DNA of 64,000 nucleotides from Pipra filicauda. Its lineage: Eukaryota; Chordata; Aves; Passeriformes; Pipridae. The stretch spans positions 360,329 to 424,328 of the forward strand of contig NW_024104761.1 in the NCBI RefSeq assembly GCF_003945595.2, given 5' to 3'. The notes under the pieces are model-generated. The model was not told the DNA's origin. It saw only the letters and a program-made list of their open reading frames with translations, and did not search any database. The position numbers and the translations under genes are program-made. Shown here one piece after another: positions 23,901 through 34,559 of this stretch (its first letter is position 1; each line of letters begins with the position of its first letter).

Positions 23901-26469
23901 ATCCAGTAGGAGTGAACCCACCCACGTCCTGCCCTGGGGTTTGCAGGAAAGAAAGAGGCATCATGGGTTGGGTTCTTCTTGTGTCTTGACCACAGAGAGA
24001 TGTGAAGGCCTACCCAAGGCAGGCAGGCCTCTGCTTTCCCCTGGATTAGCCTCAGTTTTTGAAATCCTTCTGAATTTGGGCTGGTTTGGTGTTAGCAGAG
24101 CAAACCATTTAGATATGGTGGGGTTCTTTGCCTTGTTTTTTTGTTTGTCTGTTGAGGCCAGCTGGGTTTTCCTTGTATTCTGTGGCTTGTGCCCTTTAGT
24201 TTGATGACAGGCCTCTTGAGGAACAGTATAAGAGCATCACTAAAAATGAACCAGTTTTTTTTAAATGTGTCCAAGTGGTGGGAAGTTCTCCTGGCCAAGG
24301 GAAATGTCTTCCTTTTGAAGGGCAGTGCAGCTGAGAACAGGCTGCTTCTGACCTAAGGCCCATGTCTGGGAAAACAGGGTGATGAGGGAAATACTGAGAA
24401 CAAGGAGCTCCTGAGGAGGAGACACAGCACTTGATGATTTTACTCAGTCAGAGAGGAGCTGTAAAAGGTTCATCAAAGGTTGACTAAAGAGGATTAAATG
24501 ATGTCTCATGTTATTGTCATTGTTTTTCCCTGCCAGTGAACTGGAGCAATAAGAGAGGAGCTTGCAGGGCTGAGGAATGTGAAACCTCCCCTGCTGTGTC
24601 AAGGGAGGATCTCAGGGAAAGGTTCTTCCCCCAGAGGGTGGTTGGCACTGCCCAGGCTCCCCAGGGCAGTGGGCACAGCCCCAAGGCTGCCAGAGCTCCA
24701 GGAGGGTTTGGGACATGGTGAGATTGTTGGGGTGTCCTGTGCAGGGCCAGGAGTTGGAGTGGATGATCCCTCTGGATCCCATTCAGCTCAGGATACTGAT
24801 TCTTTGAGAGAAGATTTACAAATCTCTGCCACAGGTAACAGACAGAGTGAGTTAAGAGAAGCTTTTAGGTCTTCTACAGCATATTGGTGTCCAAATATTT
24901 TCTGTGCACTTGGTGAAAGATTTTTTGCTTGTGTGTTGCACATGCCTCCAGTTAATTATGTTTAAGAAAGACCTACTGTGATGATAGGAAATGAGTTAAT
25001 ATTGTGACAGTCCAGAGTTTTAGATCGTATCATAGAGTTATTATAGAATGACCTGGGTTGGAACAGACCTGCAAGATCATCTAGTTCCAGCCCCCCTGAA
25101 GGCCTTCTAGCTACAACTCATTCATTGTTCCTCTGGTTTTGATGTTACTTGAAGCAATCACCACAGTCAAGCCCCGTGGTATGTTTTTAGCCCAAAATGC
25201 CTAATTGCTGATTAGATGCACTTTGCTCAGTCAGTGTCCAATAGCAACCTGTGCTCAGACTCTGTACCTCTTGTCATACAGCACCAGATGGGCTTCCAGG
25301 CTTTGAATCTGCTCCTGGGCTCTGTTAAAGCAGGTGCTGGGTGGTCATGCTTCCAAGCTGGAATTATTGGAGTCAGGATTACCCTGAGTCCTAATGAGGA
25401 CTTGCTTCAGCAGAGCCCTTTGCCTTACTGTGTGGAAACATGCCTGTTGTGCTGCATGGTGTGATTCAGAAGGTGGCTCAACATTGCTTCCCCGAGCTGC
25501 CGAGATGTTGGGAAATGCCAGTCCCTGGATCCTTTCCTGAGCACACCTTTGTGTGCTCACCTCTCCTTCCTCATGTGCACAGGGCTTTGGCTTCTGTCTG
25601 ACCTTCAAGTTAAAAGCAGAAGTGGATTTATGTTATGTGTGAGCTTGACATGGAGATAGAGCTCAGTGTACCAGCCCGGTGCTTGCACTTTGCCATGGGC
25701 AGATTCGGTGATTCCCGGCTCTGGTGTTGAAAACATGCAGCAGGGTGGTTGGATAACTCCCTGGGGGCCTGCCCACTCCTTGTGTCTCAACTGGGGCTTG
25801 CTCGTGGCTAAGAGAAGGAAAAGGGTGGGTGGGAGCAGTCTGGGAGCATGTGGAGGGCAGGGCTCCTGACCTGCTCTGAGTGGGTTGAGGTGTGCCTTGC
25901 TCACTGCCTGGGAAGTTCCAAAGCCATTCTTGAGCTACATGGAATTTCAGAGATGCTTATGGTAACAACTGTGCTTTGGGTTGGGTTTTTCATTCCCAAG
26001 GGAGAGGAGAGACTGATCTTTGGGCCGTTCATGTTTTTTTTTTCCCCGAGGGCCCATCGAACAACTGAGGTCTTGGAAACGCCGGTGAACCTCACTGGGG
26101 TGTGTGCAGGGAGGCTGTGGAAGAGTAGCTTGGCTTCTCCTGACCTTTGTCTGCGCAGCTCTGTCTGGGAGGTGTTTCTGGGAGCTGTTTGGGAGCAGCG
26201 GTGACGAACAGGACCGACGAAGCCGTGCGAGCGAGCGCTTCCTAATTCCTTCCTAACTCTGCCCTTTCTCGTTCTCTCTCTCGGCGCAGGTGCTAAAAGA
26301 AGCTTCCCAAACTAACCTCCTCGCAAGGGTCTGGTGGTACAAGCCCTTCCAGTACTTTGAAAAGAATGTCCAAGGCATTGTACCTCGCTCCTACCACTGG
26401 CCCTTGCCCTGGCCGGCGCTGCGGCGGGGCCGGCCGGTGAAGTACAGCCGCCTGGCCAGCGACACGTGA
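14330..26469 (+). CDS. SGMS1: Sphingomyelin synthase 1 (five coding exons)
   Basis: Joining 14330-14937, 20430-20547, 22885-23038, 23677-23843 and 26290-26469 gives a 408-residue protein; the human protein has 413. The enzyme transfers phosphocholine from phosphatidylcholine to ceramide in the trans-Golgi, making sphingomyelin and diacylglycerol. An N-terminal SAM domain (about 1-70) is followed by a variable Gly/Asn/Lys linker and about six membrane segments, the first near 132-152. All four family motifs are visible: D1 PPLPD at 162-166, D2 starting with RR at 208-209, D3 CGDYLYSGHT at 272-281, and D4 starting HYTVD at 323. The predicted catalytic triad is H280, H323 and D327. The ATG at 14330 has G at -3 and starts the family-typical MKEVV; an upstream in-frame GTG at 14309 is not needed. 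Donors and acceptors are all GT/AG and phases match. Recognition is secure. Confidence 0.97.
15255..15505 (+). mobile_element. CR1 LINE 3' fragment (second subfamily)
   Basis: Shows the AGGTTCTTCCCCCAGAGGGT and GCTCCAGGAGGGTTT blocks and ends ATTCTGTGATTC. Very similar to the copy at 24605. Confidence 0.85.
16828..16895 (-). mobile_element. CR1 LINE 3' end, short
   Basis: Reverse-oriented terminal fragment of about 70 bases with GAATGGTTTGGGTTGGAAGG. Confidence 0.85.
17838..18028 (+). mobile_element. CR1 LINE 3' fragment
   Basis: From the TGCCCAGAGAAGCTGTGGCT block to the tail CATTCTGTGATCCCATGATT. Confidence 0.88.
19145..19412 (+). mobile_element. CR1 LINE 3' fragment
   Basis: From AAGACAAGGGGGAATGGC to CATTCTGTGATTCCATGA. 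Confidence 0.9.
20430..20547 (+). CDS. SGMS1: SGMS1 coding exon 2 (motif D2)
   Basis: Encodes residues 203-242, beginning KSIISRRFF and ending GMHFKCSPK. The acceptor is a long pyrimidine tract ending CTCCTAG at 20429 and the donor is GTAAAC at 20548. Motif D2 (RR, eight residues, Y, two, R, six, T) is intact at 208-228. The Lys203 codon is completed by the first base, so the phases agree. Confidence 0.97.
20645..21184 (+). mobile_element. CR1 LINE, longest copy in the window
   Basis: About 540 bases, including upstream CR1 blocks (GGTGAGACCCCACCTGCA; GTCCAGAGGAGGCCACCAA; GTTCAGCCTGGAGAGGAGAA) absent from the other copies. It ends CATTCTGTGATTCTA. No open reverse-transcriptase frame is visible. 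Confidence 0.92.
22810..22843. repeat. Two overlapping short inverted repeats before SGMS1 exon 3
   Basis: AAAGGTTT/AAACCTTT (22810-22826, one-base spacer) overlaps CTTTAACCT/AGGTTAAAG (22823-22843, three-base loop). The pair ends about 41 bases before the splice acceptor. Confidence 0.75.
22885..23038 (+). CDS. SGMS1: SGMS1 coding exon 3 (motif D3, catalytic His)
   Basis: Encodes residues 243-293 plus one base of Tyr294. It contains the GGGLSITGSHNMCGDY stretch and the D3 motif ending SGHT, with predicted catalytic H280. The acceptor is CACCAG at 22884 and the donor is GTGAGT at 23039. Confidence 0.97.
23131..23215 (+). mobile_element. CR1 LINE internal fragment
   Basis: GTGAGAGGAAATGG through the AACCCTTCACCACAAGGGTT block, sense orientation, directly followed by an antisense CR1. 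Confidence 0.6.
23235..23415 (-). mobile_element. CR1 LINE 3' fragment
   Basis: Reverse-oriented copy in the 638-base intron between SGMS1 coding exons 3 and 4, with the CCATGGGCAGGGACACCTTC block. Confidence 0.88.
23677..23843 (+). CDS. SGMS1: SGMS1 coding exon 4 (motif D4, catalytic His/Asp)
   Basis: Encodes residues 294-349, starting YSPRRLWWYHW and ending HTMANQQ. Motif D4 lies at 323-343, with H323 and D327 as the other two members of the predicted triad. The acceptor is CTTGCAG at 23676 and the donor is GTGAGT at 23844. Confidence 0.97.
24605..24808 (+). mobile_element. CR1 LINE 3' fragment (second subfamily)
   Basis: Shares more than 100 nearly identical bases with 15255-15505, from GGATCTCAGGGAAAGGTTC onward. 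Confidence 0.85.
25029..25125 (-). mobile_element. CR1 LINE 3' end, diverged
   Basis: TCATAGAGTTATTATAGAATG followed by a GGTTGGAACAGACC block, reverse orientation. Confidence 0.75.
26290..26469 (+). CDS. SGMS1: SGMS1 coding exon 5 (cytosolic tail, stop)
   Basis: Encodes residues 350-408 and the TGA stop at 26467-26469. It opens with VLKEASQTNLLARVWWY and contains the conserved FQYFEKNVQGIVPRSYHW segment. The last part is locally GC-rich and codes for ALRRGRPVKYSRLASDT, so the tail differs from mammals mainly around the ALRRGRP stretch. The acceptor is GGCGCAG at 26289. Confidence 0.96.
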   Translation: MLKEASQTNLLARVWWYKPFQYFEKNVQGIVPRSYHWPLPWPALRRGRPVKYSRLASDT

Positions 26470-26687
26470 CGGCCGGTGCCGGGGGAAAGGACCTGGCCCA
26501 AGTGCTCACAACTCCCTGAGAGAAGATGCCATAAGAAAAAAAAAAAAAAAATTATATTAAAAAAAAATCAACTGCTCCCTAACCCCCTCTCTTTTAACAG
26601 CTCCCCTCGACTCGACCCATTCAGTTACCTGGTAAGCACTGTGATCTTTTTTTTTTCCTCTCCAAAGGATCTCTGCGTTGGACAAAC

Positions 26688-26693
26688 AATAAA
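26688..26693 (+). promoter_or_regulatory. SGMS1: Proximal candidate poly(A) signal of SGMS1
   Basis: A perfect AATAAA lies about 220 bases after the stop codon. Use of it would give a very short 3' UTR isoform. Confidence 0.4.
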
Positions 26694-27080
26694 GAAAAAT
26701 TTAACTTATCGTGCACTGTTACACATTTCTCGTTGATAGATTTGGGATTTGCATTTGCCCATCGCCATGTTCCTTTGTATATGATGCGACAACATAAACG
26801 AGAGCTTTTATATCATAAGTTCTGGTCTTTCCAGTCACGTCTGGGAACAAAGCATATTATTTTCTTGGGAAAACATACTTTTCATATCTCTTGCCCCAAA
26901 GATTGGGCTGTAAGCCATTTTCTAGCAAATGACTATATGAAGGTTTCTAAATACCTGCCTTGGGTGAAATCAAGAAATCTTTCTACCTGTTGCACCGCGC
27001 TACGAATAAGATGATAGACACAGAAAGGTTTGGTAATCCTGATTTTGTAGAATCTGCAGTGACTGACTGTGTCAAAAAGT

Positions 27081-27082
<2 letters not shown>

Positions 27083-27113
<31 letters not shown>
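27083..27113 (+). repeat. Poly(A) run of 31
   Basis: An uninterrupted run of A within the SGMS1 3' UTR, followed by G and six more A. Its length is likely unstable and hard to sequence. Confidence 0.9.
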
Positions 27114-27115
<2 letters not shown>

Positions 27116-27819
27116 AAAAATGTAAAGTGATTTTCTAAGTATTTCCTAACTTTATTTTTCAAAACGTGTATGAAAAAAAAAAATTAAATTTAAAAAGATT
27201 TTTACATGTCAGAGAATAGAGAGTTAAAATTTAAAGAAAATGCTTCTTGGGAGAGAGAGATTTGTCTATGTTTCTAGTGCCTTTCTTGTCTTGATTGTAT
27301 GGTCAGTAGGCAGTCTTAAATGTTTTTATTTAAAATAAAGTATTCCATGAAAGCAGAATTATATATACTATATAATTACTAATTTTTGCATTTATAGCTA
27401 AATTAAACTGGAAATTTGCTTATAATGTTGAAATTGCCATGTGTAGGGAAAAAACCACCCCACCAAATAAAAAGGGTCCGATCTTGTTCACACATTGTGG
27501 GCAGGTCAAGCTAAAAAGTATCACTTTATTCTTGGTAGCTGGATTTTAACAAGTAAAACAGCCATGAATTCCTGTTTTTTAAGAATTTTACAAATGATCA
27601 CTGAGTGAACTACGTATAGTTTCTCCATCCCCTTTTGCAGTGTTGTTGGAAAACAACAAAGATAATCTATTTCTTTAAAATATTTGTGCAGAAACTGCAT
27701 GTAATTCTGAGTTTCACTCCTACCATACATACTGTATGTCTGGGGAAGTATCCTATCCTAAACTTGCCAATGTGCAGAACAAAAATAGTTTTTTTTTTAA
27801 AAAAGAATGAAGAAGAGAA

Positions 27820-27845
27820 AAATATATATATAAATATATATATAT
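27820..27845 (+). repeat. AT dinucleotide repeat
   Basis: Imperfect TA repeat in the SGMS1 3' UTR. Confidence 0.8.
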
Positions 27846-28132
27846 CCATTCTGTATTTTACGTGAAGCAGAGTTATCTTCTGTAGGTTTTTTGTGTATTC
27901 ACAAGGTGATATTTGTATTGTAAAACAACAATGGTGAAGGAAAATAAAAAGGCTTTTGAAACGTGTAGTTTCCTTTATCTTTTTAATGTTAAGTTGAAAA
28001 TTTAAAGCTGGGTTTATTCTTCCAAACCTTGCCTTTAAGTTGATGTTATTGCACTGTAGGCCATCCGATTTGGACTGTATGGAAACTGCATTGATTTCGA
28101 ATTGCTGTTGGGCAAAACAGTGCCTTATCTGA

Positions 28133-28138
28133 AATAAA
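28133..28138 (+). promoter_or_regulatory. SGMS1: Distal candidate poly(A) signal of SGMS1
   Basis: A perfect AATAAA is the last of five in the AT-rich 3' UTR. Sequence composition changes just after it. Confidence 0.5.
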
Positions 28139-31100
28139 TGCTATGCAATCGATTCCGAGCGTGCGGGAGCCGGGGGCGGGTCGGGAGGAGCCTTCCTGGG
28201 AGCCATCACCAGGCCTTGAAAAATCTACCCCAGAACTGCTGGGATGGAGCACAGGGCAGGGGGAGCATCGGCCACTGCCCCAGGGTCTGTCAGTCCTGGC
28301 GCTTGAACGCCAAAAAAACAAAACAAAAAAGGAAAGAAAAGCAAATTTCTGTGAGTCCGTGGTGGTGAAAGTGTCATTTCTTTCTTCTTTACTTTTCTTT
28401 TTTGGGGATGGTTTATCTCGACTTCTCTGCCCTGTTCCTCAACCTTGGCCAAAAACTTCCCTGAGGAGCTGATGGGGTGTTGCTTCTGCTGGTTGTGGCT
28501 TGGGATGCTAAACAAGACCAACCCGTTCCTTATCAGTTCTCTGTCTCCCTGGGTGGGAGGGAGGGAGGGGGTTTCTTGGCCAAACCCTTTGCAACAGCAT
28601 TTCCAGAGCTGCCTGAGAATTTAGGGCTCAGCTCTGCGTGCTTTGCCTTCAATTCACAGCTTTATCTTGGCAACTCTGGGGTTCAAAGTCACTTTTCAGA
28701 GGTGATTTTTTGAGGGAATTCCCACTCCCAGATGGAAAGGAGGAGTAGGTTTTTCAAGGCCTGGCATCACGCACATCCAAACCATTGGCATAAGTAAATG
28801 TATGGATATATATGCACATGACATTAAATGGAATCTGCTGAATCCTGCATTGTAGTGTCTGACTTACTGCATGGATGCTGCTCCCCGTGGTCCCAGCTGT
28901 CCCAACACCCTTGGTGTTGCCTTGGGAGAGGAGTCTGGGTGAGCCGGGGCAGGGAGCTCAGCGCCGTGGCCTTGTGCTGGAGGAGGGGACCCAGGGAATG
29001 CTGTGCCTTGGGGGCTGATCCAGAGCTGTGCTGCCTTGTCCTTCTCCTTCCCGGGGCGGATCTGCTCGGCAGCACCGTTTTTCCTCAGATGGGCAATGGC
29101 TTGTGATGGTGCTCCTTGTTAAGCATTGCAGTAATGACCTGGGACCCCAGATTTCCCACTTCAGCTGGATTTTTTCCCCCCCAAACCTCACAGGTATGGT
29201 CCATCTACAGTGATTCATGCCTGGTGTGTCCTTGCCCCGAAGCATGGGAGGTTTTTTGCTGACAGCTCTGCTCAAAAATGTTATCTCCTGCCATCGGGAT
29301 CCTATGTGCTGGTAAAAAAGGACTTTGGCCTTTAACAGCATTGTAACAGGCCTTTTAATTGCTGTGAGGGCTTTGGGGGCTGTCAGGATTATGTGATCCT
29401 CCCAGGTCTTCTGGGTTTCTTTAAAAAAGGAAATTTCAGTCCCTTCGTTACCCATCAGAAGGGTGGTTTTGTTTCAGAAACTTACAGAGAAGGTCGTGGT
29501 CTCCTGTGTGTTTATAAGGGAAGAGTTTCGTTTTACCTGATCCCAGTTTCCATGGCTTGCACGAAATGAGCTCTCCAAGAGACCAGGAAATGCTGGTTTT
29601 AAAGTGAAATGTGGATGCTGGAAGAAAGGGTCGCTTTCCTGAAATGATCTGGTCTTGCTGCGGAGGAATGAGAAACTGAAAAGTAAGGAGCAGAAAGGAA
29701 AGCAAATGCTTCATGGATTTACATTTCAGAGCCAGTTCCCTTAATTTATTTTTTTTTCCTAGGGGATCTTAGATAGAGGGAGTTTGAATCCTCTTTCTTA
29801 ACCATTTGGAAGCACAGTGTTTGCTGTATGAGGAAATGCACATTTGGCAGTCTGTGTTTACTGGTTTTCCTTCTCTCAGCTTTGCCTTGTTCCTTCAGTG
29901 GATCCATTGGTCCTGAGTGGCTTTAGACGTTTTTCTTGTCAAAAATGAAAATCCTGTGCTGTTTGCAGTCCCTGGTTGTGCCTGGGAAGGTCACAGATTG
30001 GTGTCGTGTGGTAGCAGTGATGGGTAGAAACCATTTTTCAGAAGGATAAATATTTTAAAGAAAACATAACTTTCTTTAGTGTCTTTTAGCACAAAATGGC
30101 AAGGGGAAGAAGTTGGAGGACTCTTGGTCTTGGGAAAGAGGATGATCTGTGGGAACCTTTAATCTTACGAGAAGGAAACTTGGCGTGTTATGATGTCACA
30201 CGAGCACAGACTGATGTCCAGGGCCAGGCTGTCCAGGCATGGCAGGACAAGGACCTCAAAGGAAGTAATTTTTCTGGGGGTCTGCATGCATTTAACAACT
30301 GTACCTGCTTTCAAATCCCACATTTCCTCCCACCCCAGCATGGAGTATAATTTCAGGGATGCCCTGAGCCCTCCAACCATGGCTGCTGTTTCTTCCCAAG
30401 CTCCAGTTTCCTTCCAGCCTGGATCTACAGAGTTCTGATCTCAACCATCAGAGGTTAATGAGCAGATCCCTGAGCATCCTGCCCCTGACAGGACAGCTTT
30501 TCCTTGGAAGTTTTATTTTCCAGGCTAGGTGCTCCGGTGTGGCTGCTTTGGGGTGAGCATCGTGCCTCTGGTGGGACCGCTGTCCTTCCTCGTGGTGGCC
30601 AAACTGGTGACCTGTCCCAGGGGGAAGACATGAGGTGCAGAAGCCAGGTGCATTTCCAGGACTTCTTTGGGGCAGTTTGTTCTTCCTCACTAGGTTGACA
30701 GTGGCTCTGAGGAACCTGTTGTGCTGCTGTGTGATGATCTCTGTGTGCTCCACCCGGCACCATCTCGGTAATCCACCATCTCTGGAGGGAGCAGTTCACA
30801 TTTCCCACAGGCAGGGAGGGATTCCCCAAGCCCTCAGCACTTCACCTGAGGTCTTTGCAGTGCTGAAAGTCCCTTTTCTGCACCCGAGGGCTTGTTGCTT
30901 CCTGCAGTCCTGAGCCAGGGCGTGTGGACATGGGCACATCAGCCGGGGGAGATGGGGAGCTGTGGGTCCCCATACCCTCACATAGCAGTCTTTTGAAAAG
31001 GAAAACAATTGAAAATATTCCCCTCAAACGTGTTTTGAGCTGTCACCAAACTTCCTTTTCCTCCTCTGCCCCAACCAACAGGTGGTTTGTTCTCTCTGGA

Positions 31101-32732
31101 GTTACAGAGCCACGGTGAGGCCTTTTCCTCAGCTCCCTGCAGTCCATGGGGTGAGGCTGGCAGGACACACCATCACTGTGGCAGTTCATTAAAACTCAAT
31201 TTCCTGGCTTTTCACGATGATCTAGCAAATGTATCACCAACGAGCCAGTGCACAGCCTATTCCTGGCTCATCCCTGTGCCAGGACCTTTCCTGTGACAGC
31301 AGAGCAGCTGCTCCATGGTTTTGTCAAACGAGGCTCTTCGCTTGCCTTCAAGGCCAGCGCAGGATTTGGGGTGCCCTCGTGACTCAGACGTTCCCAGCAG
31401 CACAGTGGTGCCCAGGGGTATCTGGCACCCCACATGGCAAAGCAGGTGGTTTCTCCACCGGTGTCAGGGGCAAGCAGGATCCCTGGGAACTGCAGTGAGG
31501 AGATAAGGTATCAGTAAATCCCATTTCTTCCAAGCAGCCAGTCCAAAAATCAGCGAGTCAAAGGGCGATGCTGAACATGACCCTGGAGTGGTGACGCAGA
31601 CCCTGCTCAGCACCAGCTGGAATGTTAACCCTTGGACTGGGGGTGCACGAGAGAAAAGGGGATGAAAGAGGAAAACTGAAACTCCCGAGTTGGGATGGAA
31701 AACGTCAGAGGTGATCCCAGCCTTGAATTCCCAAACAAAGCACATGGATGCTGGAGGGAGAAAGGGGAACGGCTAGTTGGAGCTTTCCTCTCCCTTGCCA
31801 CCACATCTGAGGGATGGGCTGGGTCCTGTAATATTTGGGAGGAGCAAACTGTCAAAACCCTTTGGATAAGGCATGCTTTAGCAGCTGGTGAATTTATCCA
31901 GACCTGTCTGGGATTTGAGGGGAAAACAGATGGAAAAAGCTCGGGTTTAACAAATTTAATAAATAAAAATATATTATTTTACACTTAAAATACAATCCTG
32001 CTCTCAAGTTCTTCTTCTGCTGGAGTTTGGAAACCCTGAGGAGCAATCTCCTGTGAGGATTAGGAGTCATGGCCAGACTGGGAAGCAGCCCTCATTCCAC
32101 AGGCTGTGGAATTCCATCAAGCGGTGATGAAGCAAAGAGGAGGAAAAGAGTCCTGTTCCCGAATTCCTCGTGCACCAGAGCTGATCAGTGCAATCCCAGG
32201 AAGGTTATTTTAGAGAGGCAGGTGCTGTCCCTAACTCAACATAAACACACCAGGGAAAAAAAAATCCTCTCACCTCCCTGTGGGGTAGAAATTATTGATT
32301 GGTTTCTTCTTATCTTGTGCAGTGCTTGACTCACGGGGTCATACAGCAACGATTTCCAAGCTCAACTTTTCAGCTTGGAGCAGGTCTGGAGCTGGGAGAC
32401 GTTCCTCTGGCCACTGGAGCAGGTGAGGGAACTCGGGGAGGTTTGCACGAGATTCCAGCGGGGTTCCATGGGATGAATGTTTATTTCTTTTTGGTGTTAT
32501 TTGGGTTGGATCAGTGGGATAATGAGCACTGTCACTGTGTGTGGTGCTGATGGGTTTGAGGCTGGCGCTGTGCGTGTCCAAGCCTGGCTGCCAATGCCAC
32601 ACTTGGAGAATTAAAACAGGAGGAAGGAAACCTGTAGTATTAGCTTTGTTGCCACTAGAACATTTCCTGTGTGAAATCCAGCCCTGATGACAACTGCTGT
32701 AGCTCACCAGGGCAAAAGAAGCTGATGAGAAA

Positions 32733-32759
32733 GGTCACCTAGAGCAAGTCTAGGTGACC
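32733..32759. repeat. Perfect 11-bp inverted repeat with 5-base loop
   Basis: GGTCACCTAGA, loop GCAAG, TCTAGGTGACC. The arms are exact reverse complements. The left arm begins inside AAGGTCA, a nuclear-receptor half-site. Confidence 0.8.
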
Positions 32760-32989
32760 ACTTGGCTCTCTGGTGCTGTTGTTTCTCACTGCAACCTTCC
32801 CAAGCCCATAAATGCTCATTTCAGCAGTTGTTTTCTGCAGGTCCCTTGTTTCCAGGGCACATTCCTATGAGGAATAACCTGAAGGCAGGAGCTTTCCCAA
32901 GCCCCCTGACAGACTCACCCTAAGGCAAATGTTACCTCCAGGAGAATCAGAGGCTCTGCCTCACTCTTCCCTTTCTAATCACAGGATCA

Positions 32990-33355
32990 TCACAGACTCA
33001 CAGGCTGGTTTGGGTTGGAAGGGACCTTAAAGATCACCTCGTTCCACCCCCTGCTATGGGCAGGGACACCTCCCATTAGCCCAGGTTGCTCCAACCTGGC
33101 CTTGGACACTTCCAGGGATCCAGGGGCAGCCACAGCTTCTCTGTGTGCCAGGGCCTCCCCACCCTCCCAGGGAACAATTCCTTCCCAGTATCCCATCTTC
33201 TGGCAGTTGGAAGCTGTTCCCCCTTTTCCTTCCCTCCATCCCTTGTCCCAGATCTCTCTCCAGCTCTCTTGGAGCCCCTTTAGGCCCTGGAAGGGGCTCT
33301 CAGGTCTCCCTGGAGCCTTCCCCTCTTCTGGGTGTCCATTTTCCCCATCTCCCTC
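32990..33355 (-). mobile_element. CR1 LINE 3' fragment
   Basis: Reverse-oriented copy from ATCACAGACTCACAGGCTGG to beyond the CCCTTTAGGCCCTGGAAGGG block. The distal boundary is uncertain. Confidence 0.85.
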
Positions 33356-33745
33356 ACTGCAGTGCCAGTGCCACAGGCTGCTTGGAGCTGTGTCCAGGTG
33401 AGCTGGGGGCATCCCCAAGGACAGAGATCCCCCTCCCTGCTCTGAACAAGGAACCCTTTGGAGCAGATTCGTGGTTGGGTCACAGGCAGAGTGATGGGAT
33501 CAGCAGTAAGTTTGATCTGCTAAGACATCTATGGACACACGGAAACATCCAAAGCTGTTTTAAAGGTTAATTCCTACCTCGTGCAGGTGTTCACAGGAAG
33601 GGCAAAAGGCACATCTTAGCTCCAAGTGTCAGTTCCCACTGGTCAAGCCTGAATTTTTGGGTGCAGTTTTGGGCTACCAGAGCAGGACAAATCAGAGAGG
33701 GAAACAGCATATTTTCCCATAGCTGTATTTTGCATGATTTTTCTC

Positions 33746-33758
33746 GTTAATCTTTAAC
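33746..33758 (+). promoter_or_regulatory. HNF1-like site upstream of ASAH2
   Basis: GTTAATCTTTAAC matches the HNF1 palindrome GTTAATNATTAAC at all but one defined position. It lies about 670 bases before the ASAH2 ATG. Mammalian ASAH2 is strongly expressed in gut epithelium, where HNF1 factors act. Function is inferred. Confidence 0.3.
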
Positions 33759-34428
33759 CCAAACCAAGCCTCTGTTTTTAACCCAAAATAAAGCTTCCTT
33801 CTTTATAGAAGAAGGAAGGATAATATCCAAAAGCAAACTTTTTTATATGCTGAAGAAATCCAGCATCTGTACGTAGGCTCTTATCTGGGAAAGCTGTCAA
33901 AGCCAGCACTTTTTCCAGCCAGGAGAGATTTGCACTTGGACCTGCAATGGGCTGTGCTCTTCTCATGCTGAGGTTATTAAACTGACCTTTATTATGGTGA
34001 CAATATTGATGTGCTCTGAGCATGTGAGCAACTGCAAAGCTGTGAGGCTTCAGGCTGCAGCATCTCCTCCAGGCACTTGGTGAACGTGGAGTCTGGGGGA
34101 ATATTGTGGAGTTTATTTAAAAGATTCCTTGGGAAGGGTGAGCAAAGTGTTCTGGGAAATGTGGGGTCAGTAATTTGGGTGCTCGCCCTGTCCTATCAGG
34201 CCTCGTGACAGGGAGTGATTGCTGCTCCCAGGAGATATATTTCTGCTGTCTTAAGCAGGTTGAAAAGCCAACCTGCACTTCCCATCCTTATCTCTGCTGC
34301 TCTGGCACTGGGATGGGGGACACAAACCCTCAGCAGCTCTTGGAGGGTGGGATGTGTGCTCTGGGTGTGCTGTGCCCGAGGCTGGGGCTGTCCCATCCGT
34401 CCCTTTGTGCTTTCACAGTGCTCCCACC

Positions 34429-34559
34429 ATGTCTGGGCAGAGGTCCAAGTGCTGCTCCTCGTGCCTGCGGGTGATCCTCATCGTGTGCCTGGTGCTGATG
34501 GTCACGCTGACCGTGGTGCTCCTCGTCCTCCACTTCCTCAACAAACGCAGCAATGGCAA
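34429..34559 (+). CDS. ASAH2: ASAH2 coding exon 1 (signal anchor)
   Basis: Encodes residues 1-43 plus two bases. MSGQRSKCC is followed by a strongly hydrophobic segment (about 13-37) and NKRSNGN, giving a short cytosolic tail with three cysteines. The ATG has good context (ACC before it). An acceptor-like TTTCACAG ends at 34418, so an upstream non-coding exon is possible. The proposed donor, GTTGAG at 34560, is weak but gives the phase that exon 2 needs. Confidence 0.75.

Larger units (their letters stand above)
23844..26289 (+). other. SGMS1: SGMS1 intron between coding exons 4 and 5
   Basis: Contains CR1 fragments at 24605 (+) and 25029 (-). Nothing else is recognised. Confidence 0.85.
26470..28160 (+). 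other. SGMS1: SGMS1 3' UTR with several candidate poly(A) sites
   Basis: The AT-rich sequence after the SGMS1 stop has no credible coding frame. AATAAA hexamers occur at 26688, 27334, 27466, 27943 and 28133. The last is followed by a rise in GC content, so I place the main transcript end near 28160. The stretch contains an uninterrupted run of 31 A at 27083-27113 and an AT repeat near 27820-27845. The exact end is inferred. Confidence 0.65.
28161..34428. other. Intergenic region SGMS1-ASAH2, including ASAH2 promoter region
   Basis: No gene is supported in this stretch. It holds one CR1 copy (32990-33355), a perfect hairpin (32733-32759) and an HNF1-like site (33746-33758). There is no obvious TATA box close to the ASAH2 start, and the transcription start cannot be placed from sequence alone. 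Confidence 0.6.

Noticed and set aside
28961..29455. Antisense open frame of 165 codons between the two genes
   Set aside because: No domain, no splice sites that extend it, and no repeat or family match I can recognise. Length is within chance for a region of this composition.
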